Shown here: positions 1-7,942 of the stretch, one piece after another
How the letters are laid out: every line of letters begins with the position of its first letter
How positions within the stretch are numbered: the stretch's first letter is position 1
DNA from: Phytoactinopolyspora mesophila
GTDB lineage: Bacteria; Actinomycetota; Actinomycetes; Jiangellales; Jiangellaceae
NCBI RefSeq assembly: GCF_010122465.1
Contig: NZ_WLZY01000007.1
Location: 100,934 to 164,933, forward strand
Reading direction: 5' to 3'
Length of the DNA stretch: 64,000 nt
The notes under the pieces: model-generated
Databases searched by the model: none
The model's input: only the letters and a program-made list of their open reading frames with translations
What the model was told of the DNA's origin: nothing
Made by a program: the position numbers and the translations under genes

Positions 1-1
1 C

Positions 2-433
2 CGGCCCCGCAGGGACCCCCCGACCACGGCGGGGGCGGGGTCCCAGGACGACGGCGCCGTCGTCCTCGCCGCGACCGACCCCGCCAACCCTTATGGTGCG
101 GCGCTACCCTGGCCCGATCGCGAAGCCCTCGGGCCCGCGACCGAGACCGGGCACCGTCCCGGCCGCAAGGCCGGTGCCATGGTGGTTCTCGTCGACGGCG
201 AACTCACGCTGTACGTGGAGCGAGGTGGTCGCACCCTGCTGTCCTGGACCGAGGAGCCGCGGTCTCTGAAGCTCGCCGCCGAGGCGCTGGCCGGCACGGT
301 CCAGCGCGGCGGCCTCGGCGGTCTGCGGGTGGAGCGCGCCGACGGCGAGAACATCACCTCCACCCCTCTCGGTGATGCCCTGACCAACGCCGGCTTCTAT
401 GCAACCCCACGTGGGCTCCGGCTGCGCGCCTGA
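2..433 (+). CDS. lhr: Lhr-type ATP-dependent helicase, C-terminal part
   Basis: This is the 3' end of a long gene that begins before the window; the frame is open from base 2, giving about 143 residues and a stop. The phrase VVLAATDPANPYGAALPWP followed by RKAGAMVVLVDGELTLYVERGG is typical of the far C-terminal domain of Lhr-family superfamily 2 helicases (large DNA-repair helicases). The last part, with an LRVERADGENI stretch and a short glycine/arginine tail, matches the usual end of these proteins. The helicase motifs themselves lie outside the window. An ATG at 179 exists but is internal, since the homology continues upstream of it. Confidence 0.85.
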   Translation, partial: RPRRDPPTTAGAGSQDDGAVVLAATDPANPYGAALPWPDREALGPATETGHRPGRKAGAMVVLVDGELTLYVERGGRTLLSWTEEPRSLKLAAEALAGTVQRGGLGGLRVERADGENITSTPLGDALTNAGFYATPRGLRLRA

Positions 434-465
434 CCCGGCATCGCCCGTTTCCCGGCGAGAACACC

Positions 466-1368
466 TCATGGTTCGGGTAGAGCCCAGTAGCGTACATAGT
501 CAATGAGGAAGTCGGCCGGCATAACCGAGTGAGGGTTCCCCGGCACCGGATCAGGTGTCCAGTACGGATCGCCCATTGCCAGGTTCAGCCGCATGTACCA
601 CGGGCTGTCGAAGGTCTCGCCCCACACCCATGGCAGCGCGGTCGTGCCATCGGCGCCGTCGGGCGTGGCATGCGCCACCAGCACGCCGTCGAAGAACGCT
701 TTGAACTCAGCAGGCGTGTACTCGATGGTCCATGTGTGGAATCCGGAGGCGGTCGTGTAAGGCGCGGACAGCTCAGCGACGCCGTGCTCATACGTCCAGG
801 CCGCACGCTCACCGTGCGGCGCGACGGTGCGCTCGTGCAGCGTCAAGGTGGACGTCTCGGTGAGGTCAGGGCTTCGGGGGCGCTGTGGCGGGTCTCCCCA
901 GGACTCCAAGATGTCGATCTCGCCGAGCGCGGGCGCGTTCCGGAGCCAGAATGCCGGCCACACACCACTGCTGTCACCTGCGGTCGTGGGGATCTTCGCA
1001 CGGATCTCCCAGCGACCCCAGCGCTCGTTGTGGGTGGCCTGGGTGTCCAACGCTCCGGTGCGCCACCCGCGCTCCCGCCCACCCGAGTAGACCGGCGTGT
1101 CCAACTGGCTCAACCGGATGCGCAACATCCCGTCCTGAACCGATACCGCCTGCTCAGATAGGTCGCCCCAGTCGAACGAGAAGTTGCCGTGGGTGGATCG
1201 ATCCCACACGGTCCACTTCTCCGGGTCGACAGAGTCGCCCGAGAACTCGTCGCGCCAGGCCGGTAGGCCCCAGCCAGGAACGTCAGCGGGATCGTCATGA
1301 GGCGCCGACGCGGGCACCGTCAACAGGGCGAACAACATTGCCGCCACCGCTATCACGGCACTCTTCAT
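466..1368 (-). CDS. Secreted glycoside hydrolase family 16 (beta-glucanase-like)
   Basis: This is a 300-residue enzyme of the GH16 family (laminarinase/lichenase type), expected to cut beta-1,3 or mixed beta-glucans outside the cell. The ATG at 1368 gives a clean signal peptide (MKSAVIAVAAMLFALLTVPASA). The mature part starts WRDEFSGDSVDPEKWTV, a typical GH16 opening, and the catalytic signature E-I-D-I-L-E occurs in ALGEIDILESWGD, with the two glutamates as nucleophile and acid/base. An in-frame ATG 12 codons upstream would spoil the signal peptide. It diverges from the LacI-type regulator gene at 1590, which is therefore its likely controller. Exact substrate is not certain. Confidence 0.88.
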   Translation of the reverse strand: MKSAVIAVAAMLFALLTVPASAPHDDPADVPGWGLPAWRDEFSGDSVDPEKWTVWDRSTHGNFSFDWGDLSEQAVSVQDGMLRIRLSQLDTPVYSGGRERGWRTGALDTQATHNERWGRWEIRAKIPTTAGDSSGVWPAFWLRNAPALGEIDILESWGDPPQRPRSPDLTETSTLTLHERTVAPHGERAAWTYEHGVAELSAPYTTASGFHTWTIEYTPAEFKAFFDGVLVAHATPDGADGTTALPWVWGETFDSPWYMRLNLAMGDPYWTPDPVPGNPHSVMPADFLIDYVRYWALPEP

Positions 1369-1482
1369 GTGCCACGCCCCCGAGTCGTCGCTGCAACTGA
1401 CCATATCCCAGCGTGGTACCGATCACGGAACACATCCGGACAACCCGATGATGAACCAGGTTCACGCCGGGCCGCGGAACTC

Positions 1483-1512
1483 TTGACGACAGCCGAAATC
1501 TGCCGTTAATGT
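1483..1512 (+). promoter_or_regulatory. Candidate promoter of the LacI-type gene
   Basis: TTGACG at 1483-1488 and TAATGT at 1507-1512 are separated by 18 bp, a good match to a housekeeping-sigma promoter. It points to the regulator gene at 1590. Seen directly in the sequence; no transcript data. Confidence 0.5.
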
Positions 1513-1529
1513 GATGCGAACTTCATTTC

Positions 1530-1543
1530 ATACGTATTAATAC
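1530..1543. promoter_or_regulatory. Palindromic candidate operator for the LacI-type regulator
   Basis: Two overlapping perfect palindromes, ATACGTAT (1530-1537, central CG as in LacI-family operators) and GTATTAATAC (1534-1543), form an AT-rich island just after the candidate -10 and between the divergent GH16 and regulator genes. Auto-control and control of the GH16 gene are inferred from position. Confidence 0.4.
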
Positions 1544-1589
1544 TCCGTTCTTCTTCTCGGCTCGCCCACCGATCGACGGGACCTCCAAC

Positions 1590-2669
1590 ATGACTCCTGC
1601 ACGCCGGCGTCGCCCCACCCAGGTGGACATCGCACGCCGGGCCGGCGTCTCTCAGGCGACGGTCTCCCTGGTCATCAGCGGTGGCGCCGCCAGCGAGCAC
1701 GTGGCCGAATCGACGCGGCAGGCGGTGCTCGGTGCCGCCGCCGAGCTCGGCTATTCGGCCAACGCGGCGGCACGCAGCCTCAAGGGCGGACGCAACCACC
1801 TGCTCGGCCTTTACACGTTCGAGCCGGTGTTTCCCGTGGACCAGCGCGACTTCTACTTTCCGTTCCTCCTCGGCGTCGAGGAGGAGACCGCGGCCCAGGG
1901 CTACGATCTGCTCCTCTTCAGCTCCGCCGGGTCCGGAGGCGACCGCCGGATCTATGCCCGCGGGGCCAACCGGTTGAAAGTGGCGGACGGATGTGTGCTT
2001 CTCGGCCGTCACCTGCATCGCGAAGATCTCGCGCACCTGGTGCAAGAAGACTTCCCATTCGTCTTCATCGGACGGCGTGAGGTGCCCGGCGCGGAACTGT
2101 CGTATGTGGCCGTGGACTACACCGCGGCGACCCGCGACATCGTGACGACTCTGATCGGCCTCGGACACCGCAAGATGCTCTATCTGCAGGTGACCGACGG
2201 CGAAGAACCCACCCGCGATCGCGCTGCCGGGTATCGTCAAGGTCTGGCCGAGGCCGGGATCCCGATAGACGAGTCACTCATCCACCTGGTTCACGATCCG
2301 GACGACATCACCCCCGCGATGCTTCAGCGGTGGGTTGCCAGCGGGATCACCGCTCTGCTGGTCGAGCCCACTGAGGACGACGCCACCATCACCGCGGTCG
2401 AAACAGCCGCCAGCCGGGCCGGCCTGCGGGTGCCGGGCGACTGCTCGGTAGCGCTGCTTGGTGATCCGGCCCTGGTGCACGCCTCCGGCCGCGACTGGAC
2501 GCGGTTCACACTCCCCCGGACTCACATGGGCCGCCAAGCCGTACGGGTGCTGCTCGACCTCCTCGACGACCAGACCGGGCAACCCCGCCAGATCTCCCTG
2601 CCCGCCACGTTCGTCCCCGGCGACACCATCGCTCAACCACCGCCGGTCGGCTCCGGACGGTCGGCATGA
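1590..2669 (+). CDS. LacI-family transcriptional regulator
   Basis: This 359-residue protein has the LacI helix-turn-helix at its N terminus (residues about 11-32, TQVDIARRAGVSQATVSLV) with the hinge helix around AARSLKGG, then a periplasmic-binding-like effector domain (GLYTFEPVF to the C terminus). Such proteins usually respond to a sugar. It diverges from the GH16 gene and overlaps by 4 nt (ATGA) a downstream transporter reading frame that is broken. This suggests it once controlled uptake of beta-glucan fragments and may still control the GH16 gene. The effector sugar cannot be read from the sequence. Confidence 0.9.
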   Translation: MTPARRRRPTQVDIARRAGVSQATVSLVISGGAASEHVAESTRQAVLGAAAELGYSANAAARSLKGGRNHLLGLYTFEPVFPVDQRDFYFPFLLGVEEETAAQGYDLLLFSSAGSGGDRRIYARGANRLKVADGCVLLGRHLHREDLAHLVQEDFPFVFIGRREVPGAELSYVAVDYTAATRDIVTTLIGLGHRKMLYLQVTDGEEPTRDRAAGYRQGLAEAGIPIDESLIHLVHDPDDITPAMLQRWVASGITALLVEPTEDDATITAVETAASRAGLRVPGDCSVALLGDPALVHASGRDWTRFTLPRTHMGRQAVRVLLDLLDDQTGQPRQISLPATFVPGDTIAQPPPVGSGRSA

Positions 2670-2839
2670 CACAGATGATCGCCCGGCGCCTTGCCCTCGG
2701 TGTGTTCGTGATGTGGGGCTGCGTCACGCTGATCTTCGTCATCGTCGGGCGCACGTGCCGGCATTCACATCGGGCAGCAGCCGGACGGGGCCGATCCGTT
2801 CAATGGCGCGGTCGACGAGATACTTCCCTAGCGAGCTGA
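2666..2839 (+). pseudogene. Remnant of an ABC transporter permease (DppB-like N terminus)
   Basis: The ATG at 2666 overlaps the stop of the regulator gene. The first 28 residues (MTQMIARRLALGVFVMWGCV, then TLIFVIVG) are a good copy of the first membrane helix of dipeptide/oligosaccharide-type ABC permeases. The frame then turns into unrelated arginine/serine-rich sequence and stops after 57 residues, where about 300 residues are expected. I read it as a deleted transporter gene whose start and coupling to the regulator survive. The similarity is short, so a small membrane peptide cannot be excluded. Confidence 0.55.
2763..2831 (+). pseudogene. Possible LamG-like domain remnant
   Basis: In the +1 frame relative to the permease remnant, codons 2763-2828 read I-H-I-G-Q-Q-P-D-G-A-D-P-F-N-G-A-V-D-E-I-L-P and then a stop. 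The pattern IG..PDG...F.G.VDEI is how LamG/concanavalin-like domains of secreted glycosidases end. It may be the 3' scrap of a second carbohydrate-active gene joined to the permease scrap by deletion. The match is only 22 residues, so this is tentative. Confidence 0.3.
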
Positions 2840-2958
2840 GCACCGGATCAGACGGACAGCGCACGCTGGACGTCAGTGGTTCATCCTTGGCGAGGGGCCG
2901 GTGGCCTGGGCCGCACGTGGAGTGCAGGCTTGTAGGCTCCGGCCCCGTGGGAGCGGGG

Positions 2959-3555
2959 CTATGCCAGTGGGGTACCAGGCGCGAAGTAAGCGCGATCGCC
3001 ATGGATCAGCGGTGTCTCACCGGTCATGTGCTCCGGAATGTGCACTACCCGGCCGATGGCAACGCTGTGGTCGCCGGCATCGACCATCTCGTGCGGCACA
3101 CAGGTGACGGCGGCCATTCCACCGGTCAGGATCAGCTCACCCGAATCGGCTCTGCTGGTGCGCCACGGGCTGAAGTCGTCCCGGTCGCCCGGGTATCGGT
3201 GCCGGGCGAAGTAATGAGCCGCGTCGAGTTGGTCGGCGGCCAGGAATGTGATCGACCAGCCGTCGGCCACGAACAGCGCGTCGTGGATGAAGCCGTCCTT
3301 CTTCACGCAGACCAGCACCAGCGGCGGCTCGAGTGACACCGACGAAACCGCCGTGACTGTGAGCCCACATGCCCGCCCGATCGGATCCAGGGTGCTGAGC
3401 ACGCCCACACCTGCGGCTAGGCGGGCCATGGCGTTGCGGAACTCGCGCTCGACATCCGGCCTGGGGTCGTTGCCGGGGTCGTCGCCGCGCATCGCTACGG
3501 CATGCAGCCTCGACCGCGCCGGGCGTTCATCGTCCGGAACCGGATGAGTACTCAT
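2959..3555 (-). CDS. Flavin reductase domain protein
   Basis: This 198-residue protein belongs to the FMN-binding flavin reductase family (HpaC/ActVB-like split barrel), which supplies reduced flavin to a monooxygenase or itself acts as an oxidoreductase. Typical family segments are FRNAMARLAAGVGVLST, GLTVTAVSSVSLEPPLVLVCV, FAVxxL-type WSITFLAADQ and the C-terminal DHSVAIGRVVHI. The ATG at 3555 starts MSTHPVP. No monooxygenase partner lies next to it, so the physiological substrate is unknown. It is transcribed alone, towards the broken transporter region. Confidence 0.85.
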   Translation of the reverse strand: MSTHPVPDDERPARSRLHAVAMRGDDPGNDPRPDVEREFRNAMARLAAGVGVLSTLDPIGRACGLTVTAVSSVSLEPPLVLVCVKKDGFIHDALFVADGWSITFLAADQLDAAHYFARHRYPGDRDDFSPWRTSRADSGELILTGGMAAVTCVPHEMVDAGDHSVAIGRVVHIPEHMTGETPLIHGDRAYFAPGTPLA

Positions 3556-3658
3556 ACTGATGTAGCACCACTGGGGAACCACGCATTCCCTGAGCCAGGG
3601 CCGCGGGCATGTATCGGCACGCTAGTTGAACCGGGTAGTTCTGTCCCGCGCACCTCAA

Positions 3659-3970
3659 TCAGCCGACGGCGACTACATCGCGCTTGCGGGCGTCGGTACG
3701 TGGGCGAAGCTCGGTGAGCGCTCCCACTGCCGCCGCCTCGACCCGCATCATCTCGTCACTGACCTCGCGGAGAATCTCCGACATCGGCAAGTCGAGTGCC
3801 TGGCATATCGCGGCAAGAAGCTCCGACGAAGCTTCTTTGCGGCCACGCTCCACTTCCGACAGATAACCGAGACTGACTCGTGCGGCTGCTGAGATCTCGC
3901 GCAGGGTACGGCCCTGAGCGACCCGACGGCGTCGGATAACGTCACCGATGAGGCGCCTGACGAGTACCAT
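3659..3970 (-). CDS. clgR: ClgR, XRE-family activator of protease genes
   Basis: This 103-residue protein has one Cro/C1-type helix-turn-helix (about residues 20-55, [20 protein letters not shown]) followed by [29 protein letters not shown], a hallmark of ClgR. In actinobacteria ClgR activates clp protease and stress genes and is itself a Clp substrate. The position downstream of pgsA and pncC is the conserved actinobacterial context. A ribosome binding site (AAAGGGG) precedes the ATG. The protein ends in VVAVG instead of the alanine-rich C terminus seen in some ClgR degradation tags, so turnover may differ. Confidence 0.9.
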   Translation of the reverse strand: MVLVRRLIGDVIRRRRVAQGRTLREISAAARVSLGYLSEVERGRKEASSELLAAICQALDLPMSEILREVSDEMMRVEAAAVGALTELRPRTDARKRDVVAVG

Positions 3971-4050
3971 GGGCCACCCCTTTCAAGGTCGGTCTCGACA
4001 CTTGCTTTGTACCACCGTACCTCCCGATCGTAAGAACGCATCCCGGAGGC

Positions 4051-4066
4051 ATGTTCACGAGAACAT
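4051..4066. promoter_or_regulatory. Perfect palindrome upstream of clgR
   Basis: ATGTTC-ACGA-GAACAT is a perfect 6+4+6 inverted repeat 81-96 bp upstream of the clgR start. It is the reverse arrangement (GTTC-N4-GAAC) of the actinobacterial LexA box (GAAC-N4-GTTC) and does not resemble the published CGC...GCG type ClgR site as I recall it. It is a plausible operator for an unidentified stress regulator. Confidence 0.4.
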
Positions 4067-4162
4067 AACGTGTCGCAGCTCTCCTGCATTCCCGCATTTG
4101 CCACCTCGCCGATCCGTCGAGGGGAAACGCCGATCGCTCCCCGTCACCCGGACTGCTAGCCC

Positions 4163-4262
4163 TCACCTAAATGATCATGTTTGGTGGGTTTTCCCGTGCG
4201 TCACCATGGCTACAGACCTGTCGACGCACGAGAAAACCCACCAAACATGATCATTTAGGTGA
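4163..4262. repeat. Long inverted repeat, family A copy 1 (40-bp arms)
   Basis: Arms 4163-4202 and 4223-4262 pair over 40 bp with one mismatch and enclose a 20-nt loop (accatggctacagacctgtc). The arms contain ATGATCATGTTTGG. Copies 2 and 3 are at 8368 and 14505. The pncC stop codon and its last codons lie in the right arm. There is no uridine tract. Loop and TGATCATG core are conserved, while stem bases differ from copy 3 by compensated pairs. Confidence 0.92.
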
Positions 4263-4742
4263 GGCACGAAGCGCGGCGGAAAGTAGCATCTCCAGCGCCA
4301 CGGACACAGTGCGCTCCCGCACGGCCGCGCGATCACCACGCAAGCACTCGCCACCGGTGAACGACCGCACGTCCGTGCCATCAGGCGCCGCCGCGGCGAC
4401 GTGCACGGTGCCAGGGGGATGCCCGTCCTGCTCCGTGGGACCAGCTACACCGGTGGTGGCCAGCGAAATCCCCGCCCCCAGCAGTTCCCGCACCCCTTGA
4501 GCCATGGCGGCGGCGGTCTCCGCCGCCACCGGCCCGTGCTCGGCCAGGACGGCATGATCGACACCGGCGATGCGCTCTTTGGCTTCGTTCGCGTAAGCCA
4601 CGACCCCGCCGACGACCACCACTGATGCTCCGGGTACGGCGGTCAGCCGGGCGCACACGAGACCGCCGGTCAGCGACTCAGCCGTGGCCACCGTCAGCCC
4701 CCGCTCGCGCAGCGCCTCGACCACGCCTTCCGCGCTTGCCAT
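4251..4742 (-). CDS. pncC: CinA C-terminal domain protein, nicotinamide-nucleotide amidase
   Basis: This 163-residue, PncC-only form of CinA deamidates nicotinamide mononucleotide to nicotinic acid mononucleotide in NAD recycling. Family segments are TVATAESLTGGLVCARLT, VVGGVVAYANEAKERIAGV, HGPVAAETAAAMA, ATTGVAGPTEQDGHPPGTV. The N-terminal CinA (MoaB-like) domain is absent, as is usual in actinobacteria. It follows pgsA by 46 nt in the same direction, and a hairpin occupies that space. Its final codons (SPK-stop) are encoded inside the long repeat at 4163-4262. An ATG two codons upstream (4748) is possible. Confidence 0.9.
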   Translation of the reverse strand: MASAEGVVEALRERGLTVATAESLTGGLVCARLTAVPGASVVVVGGVVAYANEAKERIAGVDHAVLAEHGPVAAETAAAMAQGVRELLGAGISLATTGVAGPTEQDGHPPGTVHVAAAAPDGTDVRSFTGGECLRGDRAAVRERTVSVALEMLLSAALRASPK

Positions 4743-4791
4743 GATCATGAACCTTTCCCCTGACTGTCACCCGGGCAGGTGTTCATGATCA
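4742..4791. repeat. Inverted repeat, family E copy 1, between pgsA and pncC
   Basis: Arms TGATCATGAAC (4742-4752) and GTTCATGATCA (4781-4791) are perfect 11-bp complements with a 28-nt loop. One end provides the pgsA TGA stop and the other overlaps the pncC ATG. The GGGGAAAGG ribosome binding site of pncC lies in the loop. The same arm sequence recurs at 15522-15578. Confidence 0.85.
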
Positions 4792-5373
4792 CGTGCGGTT
4801 CTTGCCGCGGAGCCGGATGGCCTGCAAGACGTAATCGGCCCCCGTGATCAGCGTCACAGCTACGGCCAAGGCCATCGCGGCCATTTGCAGCGGCTCGAAC
4901 GCCGCGGCCAGCGGCAGCACGTACAACCCAAGAGCGACGGCCTGTAGAGCGGTCTTCACCTTGCCGCCCCGCCCCGCCGGCATCACGCCATAGCGGATCA
5001 CGACGAAGCGCATGGCGGTAATCCCCCACTCCCGCAGGAGCACCAACCCCGTGACCCACCAGGGCAGCTCGCCAAGAATGGACAAGCCGACGAAGGCCAT
5101 GCCGGTAAGCGCCTTGTCCGCGATCGGATCAGCGATCTTCCCGAAATCGGTGATGAGCCCACGCCGGCGGGCAAGCTCGCCGTCGGCTCGGTCCGTGGCC
5201 ATCGCCAGCACGAACGTCACGAAGGCGGCGATCCGGGAGGCGTCGTCGGCGCCGCCCGCGCGGAGCAACAGCCAGCCGAAGAGCGGAACCAGCAGGAACC
5301 GAACAACCGTGACCGCGTTCGCCAGATTCCACACGCTGGGTGGCTGCGGCTTAGGACGGTGAAGTTCGGGCAC
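4789..5373 (-). CDS. pgsA: CDP-diacylglycerol-glycerol-3-phosphate 3-phosphatidyltransferase
   Basis: This is a 194-residue integral membrane enzyme of the CDP-alcohol phosphatidyltransferase family, making phosphatidylglycerol phosphate from CDP-diacylglycerol. The full signature D-x2-D-G-x2-A-R-x8-G-x3-D-x3-D is present at residues 61-86 (DRADGELARR to ADPIAD). About five membrane segments are visible. It starts with GTG (5373), 6 nt after a TAGGCT hexamer, so it is probably leaderless. Its TGA stop is the first codon of the hairpin that leads into pncC. Its place beside pncC and clgR is conserved in actinobacteria. Confidence 0.92.
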   Translation of the reverse strand: MPELHRPKPQPPSVWNLANAVTVVRFLLVPLFGWLLLRAGGADDASRIAAFVTFVLAMATDRADGELARRRGLITDFGKIADPIADKALTGMAFVGLSILGELPWWVTGLVLLREWGITAMRFVVIRYGVMPAGRGGKVKTALQAVALGLYVLPLAAAFEPLQMAAMALAVAVTLITGADYVLQAIRLRGKNRT

Positions 5374-5379
5374 GCCGCC

Positions 5380-5385
5380 AGCCTA
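5380..5385 (-). promoter_or_regulatory. -10 hexamer of pgsA (leaderless arrangement)
   Basis: TAGGCT on the minus strand, 6 nt before the pgsA GTG, fits TANNNT and would start transcription at or next to the start codon. Confidence 0.55.
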
Positions 5386-5440
5386 GTGCCTCGTCGTCCC
5401 GGTTCCGGCGATCGGTGTTCGCGCCACGTTCGCGGCAGAA

Positions 5441-5446
5441 TAGTGT
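5441..5446 (+). promoter_or_regulatory. -10 hexamer of the ABC exporter operon
   Basis: TAGTGT lies 7 nt before the GTG at 5454; this is the basis for choosing that start over upstream in-frame codons. Confidence 0.55.
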
Positions 5447-5453
5447 GATCTGG

Positions 5454-6284
5454 GTGAACACCGATTCGGCTCCAGGCACACAGCACGCCAAACGCCCGGA
5501 CGCATCTGCCGGGACAGCCGGCCCACCGGCACTGGCGCTACGCGGTCTGGTCAAGCGGTTCGACCAGACCGTCGCCGTGGCCGGCTTGGATCTCGATGTT
5601 CCCACCGGCTCGTTCTTCGGCCTGGTAGGTCCGAACGGTGCAGGCAAGACCACGACCCTGTCGATGGCCACCGGGTTGATGCGCCCGGACGCGGGCACCG
5701 CATTCGTTCTGGGGCACGACGTCTGGTCCGATCCAGTCGCAGCCAAGCGGCTGCTCGGCGTGCTGCCCGACGGCCTCGCCCTGTTCGACCGGCTCACCGG
5801 GGCTCAGCTGCTGGAGTACATCGGCAGGCTGCACAGTCTCGACCGGGAGCTGGCCCAGCAACGCGCCGCCGAACTGCTCGACGTCCTCGACCTGGCCGAC
5901 GCGGGTGACACGCTCGTCGTCGACTACAGCGCCGGTATGACCAAGAAGATCGGGCTCGCCTGTGCGCTCATCCACGGGCCGCGCATCCTGACTCTGGACG
6001 AGCCGTTCGAGTCGGTGGACCCAGTCTCGGCCGCCACCATCCGCAGTATCCTGCGCTCGTTCGCCGCGAACGGCGGCACCGTCGTCGTGTCGAGTCACGT
6101 CATGGCGCTCGTCGAGCAACTGTGCGATCACGTCGCCATCATCGCCGGCGGTCAGGTTCTTTCCTCCGGCGCCCTGGACGACGTGCGCGGCACGGGGTCG
6201 CTCGAGGACAGATTCGTCAGCCTCGTCGGCGGACACCGAGAGCTCGGAGAAGGTCTGGCATGGCTGCGCCAATCGCCGGGCTGA
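5454..6284 (+). CDS. ABC transporter ATP-binding protein
   Basis: This 276-residue ATPase subunit belongs to the ABC-2/exporter-type families. Walker A is GPNGAGKTT, the signature is a variant (YSAGMTKKIGLA), Walker B is ILTLDEPFESVD, and the switch histidine is in VVVSSHVM. It ends 25 bp inside the next gene, which encodes a large membrane protein, so the two form one exporter. The GTG at 5454 is chosen because of the TAGTGT hexamer 7 nt before it. The transported compound cannot be read from the sequence. Confidence 0.88.
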   Translation: MNTDSAPGTQHAKRPDASAGTAGPPALALRGLVKRFDQTVAVAGLDLDVPTGSFFGLVGPNGAGKTTTLSMATGLMRPDAGTAFVLGHDVWSDPVAAKRLLGVLPDGLALFDRLTGAQLLEYIGRLHSLDRELAQQRAAELLDVLDLADAGDTLVVDYSAGMTKKIGLACALIHGPRILTLDEPFESVDPVSAATIRSILRSFAANGGTVVVSSHVMALVEQLCDHVAIIAGGQVLSSGALDDVRGTGSLEDRFVSLVGGHRELGEGLAWLRQSPG

Positions 6285-7942
6285 CAGCTGGCCGTCCCGC
6301 GCACAGCAGCGGCCCAGCCGGTACGGCCGCCGTCGTAGCACTATTCGTCGGACTCAAACTGCGCCTGATCGGCAACAGCCTCAAAGGCTCCAATGCCCGG
6401 CTCATCGCCGGCCTCATCGGCAGCGCGGCCGGCATCGGCATAACGGTCACCGGTGGTTACCTCGTCGCGCAGCTACGCAACGCCGCGGCAGCCGATGCTT
6501 ATTTGGTACTCGTCTGTGGCGGCAGCATCGTCCTGATCGGCTGGGTGCTTCTGCCGGTGCTCATCTTCGGCATCGACGAATCGATCGACCCACTGCGCTT
6601 CACTCTGCTACCGCTGTCCCGGAAGAAGCTGCTGGCCGGCATGCTCGCGGCCGGCTTCATCGGCATCCCGGCCGCGGCTACCTTGCTCGTCTCTACCGCG
6701 ACCGTCGTCACCTGGTCCCGGGGCGTGCTTCCCGTGCTCTACGCGGCTGCAGGCGCACTCCTGGCCACCGTCTTCTGCGTGGTCGTCAGCCGGGCGGTCA
6801 CCACCGCGCTGTCGGGAGTGTTCCGGTCGCGGCGGGTACGCGATCTCGTGTCGATGGCAGGCATGCTTCTGGTCGGCTCTGTCGTGCTGCTCCAGTTCGG
6901 GCTCCCCTCCATGGCACAGCTGGCCACCCGCGAGGTCGTCGAGCAGATTGCCGGTGTGCTCGCGTGGACCCCGCTGGGAGCCGCCTGGGCAGCGCCGCAC
7001 GACGCAGTCGAGGGCTCTGCCGGCCTTGGCTTCATCCGGCTGCTGATCATGGCGGCCGCGGTCGTCATCCTGCTGGTTGCGTGGAACGAAGCGATGCGTC
7101 GCTCGCTCGAAAGCGGTGGCGCCGCGGCCGGTTCAGGTACCCGGAGGCCGCATGGAAAGGAACCGGGCAGCAACCGGCTGACGCCGGCGTGGGCACGCTG
7201 GTTCTTGCCACCGACGGTCACCGGCGCCGTAGCGGAGCGCATCCTGCGTCTGTGGTGGCGAGACCCTCGCCAGCGAGTGAGCTTGCTGATCATCCCGGTG
7301 ATCCTGGCCGGCGTCGTGGCCGGGCCGTCGATCGCCGGTTTCCGGGACGAGGTTCTGGTGATGGCCGGGCCCGGTGTCGGCACGCTCATCGGACTGATGA
7401 TGCTCAATCACACCGCCTACGACGGCAGTGCCCTGTGGACCCATCTCGCCGTATCACTGCCCGGACAGGTGGACCGCGCGGGCCGGGCACTCGGCACGGC
7501 GGTGTGGGCGCTGCCGGTCGTCGGGCTTGCCGCAGGCGCCACCTGCATGGTGGTTCAGCGCCCTGACCTGTTCCCCGCGGCTTTCGGCGCGTCGGTGGCA
7601 ACGGTTCTCGTCGGTCTTGCCTTTGCCTCCGTGACCAGCGTCGTCATCGCGTTTCCGGCCCCGCCGGCCAGCGCGAATCCGTTCATCACGCCAGGTGGCG
7701 GGAACGTCGTCGTGGTCATGCAGCAATTCGTCGGCGGACTGACCGTGGGACTGTTGTCCCTGCCGGTCTACTTGCTGTTGGGCTTCGCACTGTGGTGGCG
7801 CGCAGAGTTCGGTTGGGCGCTGTTGATCGCCGGCCCGGTGTACGGACTGTTGTTGCTCCGGCTCGGCTGCCGAATCGGCGGCAAGTACCTCGACGAGCAC
7901 GGCCCAGAACTGCTGCGCCGGATCACACCGACACGAACCTGA
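6260..7942 (+). CDS. Large ABC exporter membrane protein
   Basis: This 560-residue polytopic membrane protein overlaps the preceding ATPase gene by 25 bp and is its likely membrane partner. About 12 hydrophobic segments are visible in two blocks, separated by a hydrophilic stretch near the middle (RRPHGKEPGSNRLTPAWARWF). This resembles actinobacterial ABC-2-like transporter proteins in which two permease halves are fused. The start ATG at 6260 is preferred over the longer frame, which would overlap the ATPase by more than 150 bp. Substrate is unknown; export of a lipid, peptide or drug is possible. Confidence 0.75.
   Translation: MAAPIAGLTAGRPAHSSGPAGTAAVVALFVGLKLRLIGNSLKGSNARLIAGLIGSAAGIGITVTGGYLVAQLRNAAAADAYLVLVCGGSIVLIGWVLLPVLIFGIDESIDPLRFTLLPLSRKKLLAGMLAAGFIGIPAAATLLVSTATVVTWSRGVLPVLYAAAGALLATVFCVVVSRAVTTALSGVFRSRRVRDLVSMAGMLLVGSVVLLQFGLPSMAQLATREVVEQIAGVLAWTPLGAAWAAPHDAVEGSAGLGFIRLLIMAAAVVILLVAWNEAMRRSLESGGAAAGSGTRRPHGKEPGSNRLTPAWARWFLPPTVTGAVAERILRLWWRDPRQRVSLLIIPVILAGVVAGPSIAGFRDEVLVMAGPGVGTLIGLMMLNHTAYDGSALWTHLAVSLPGQVDRAGRALGTAVWALPVVGLAAGATCMVVQRPDLFPAAFGASVATVLVGLAFASVTSVVIAFPAPPASANPFITPGGGNVVVVMQQFVGGLTVGLLSLPVYLLLGFALWWRAEFGWALLIAGPVYGLLLLRLGCRIGGKYLDEHGPELLRRITPTRT

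Noticed and set aside
4051-4066. LexA box upstream of clgR
   Set aside because: Half-sites are in the opposite arrangement (GTTC-N4-GAAC), so it does not match the actinobacterial SOS box.
4163-4262. Rho-independent terminator interpretation of the family A element
   Set aside because: Stem is far longer than needed, no uridine tract follows, and copy 3 is in a divergent promoter region.
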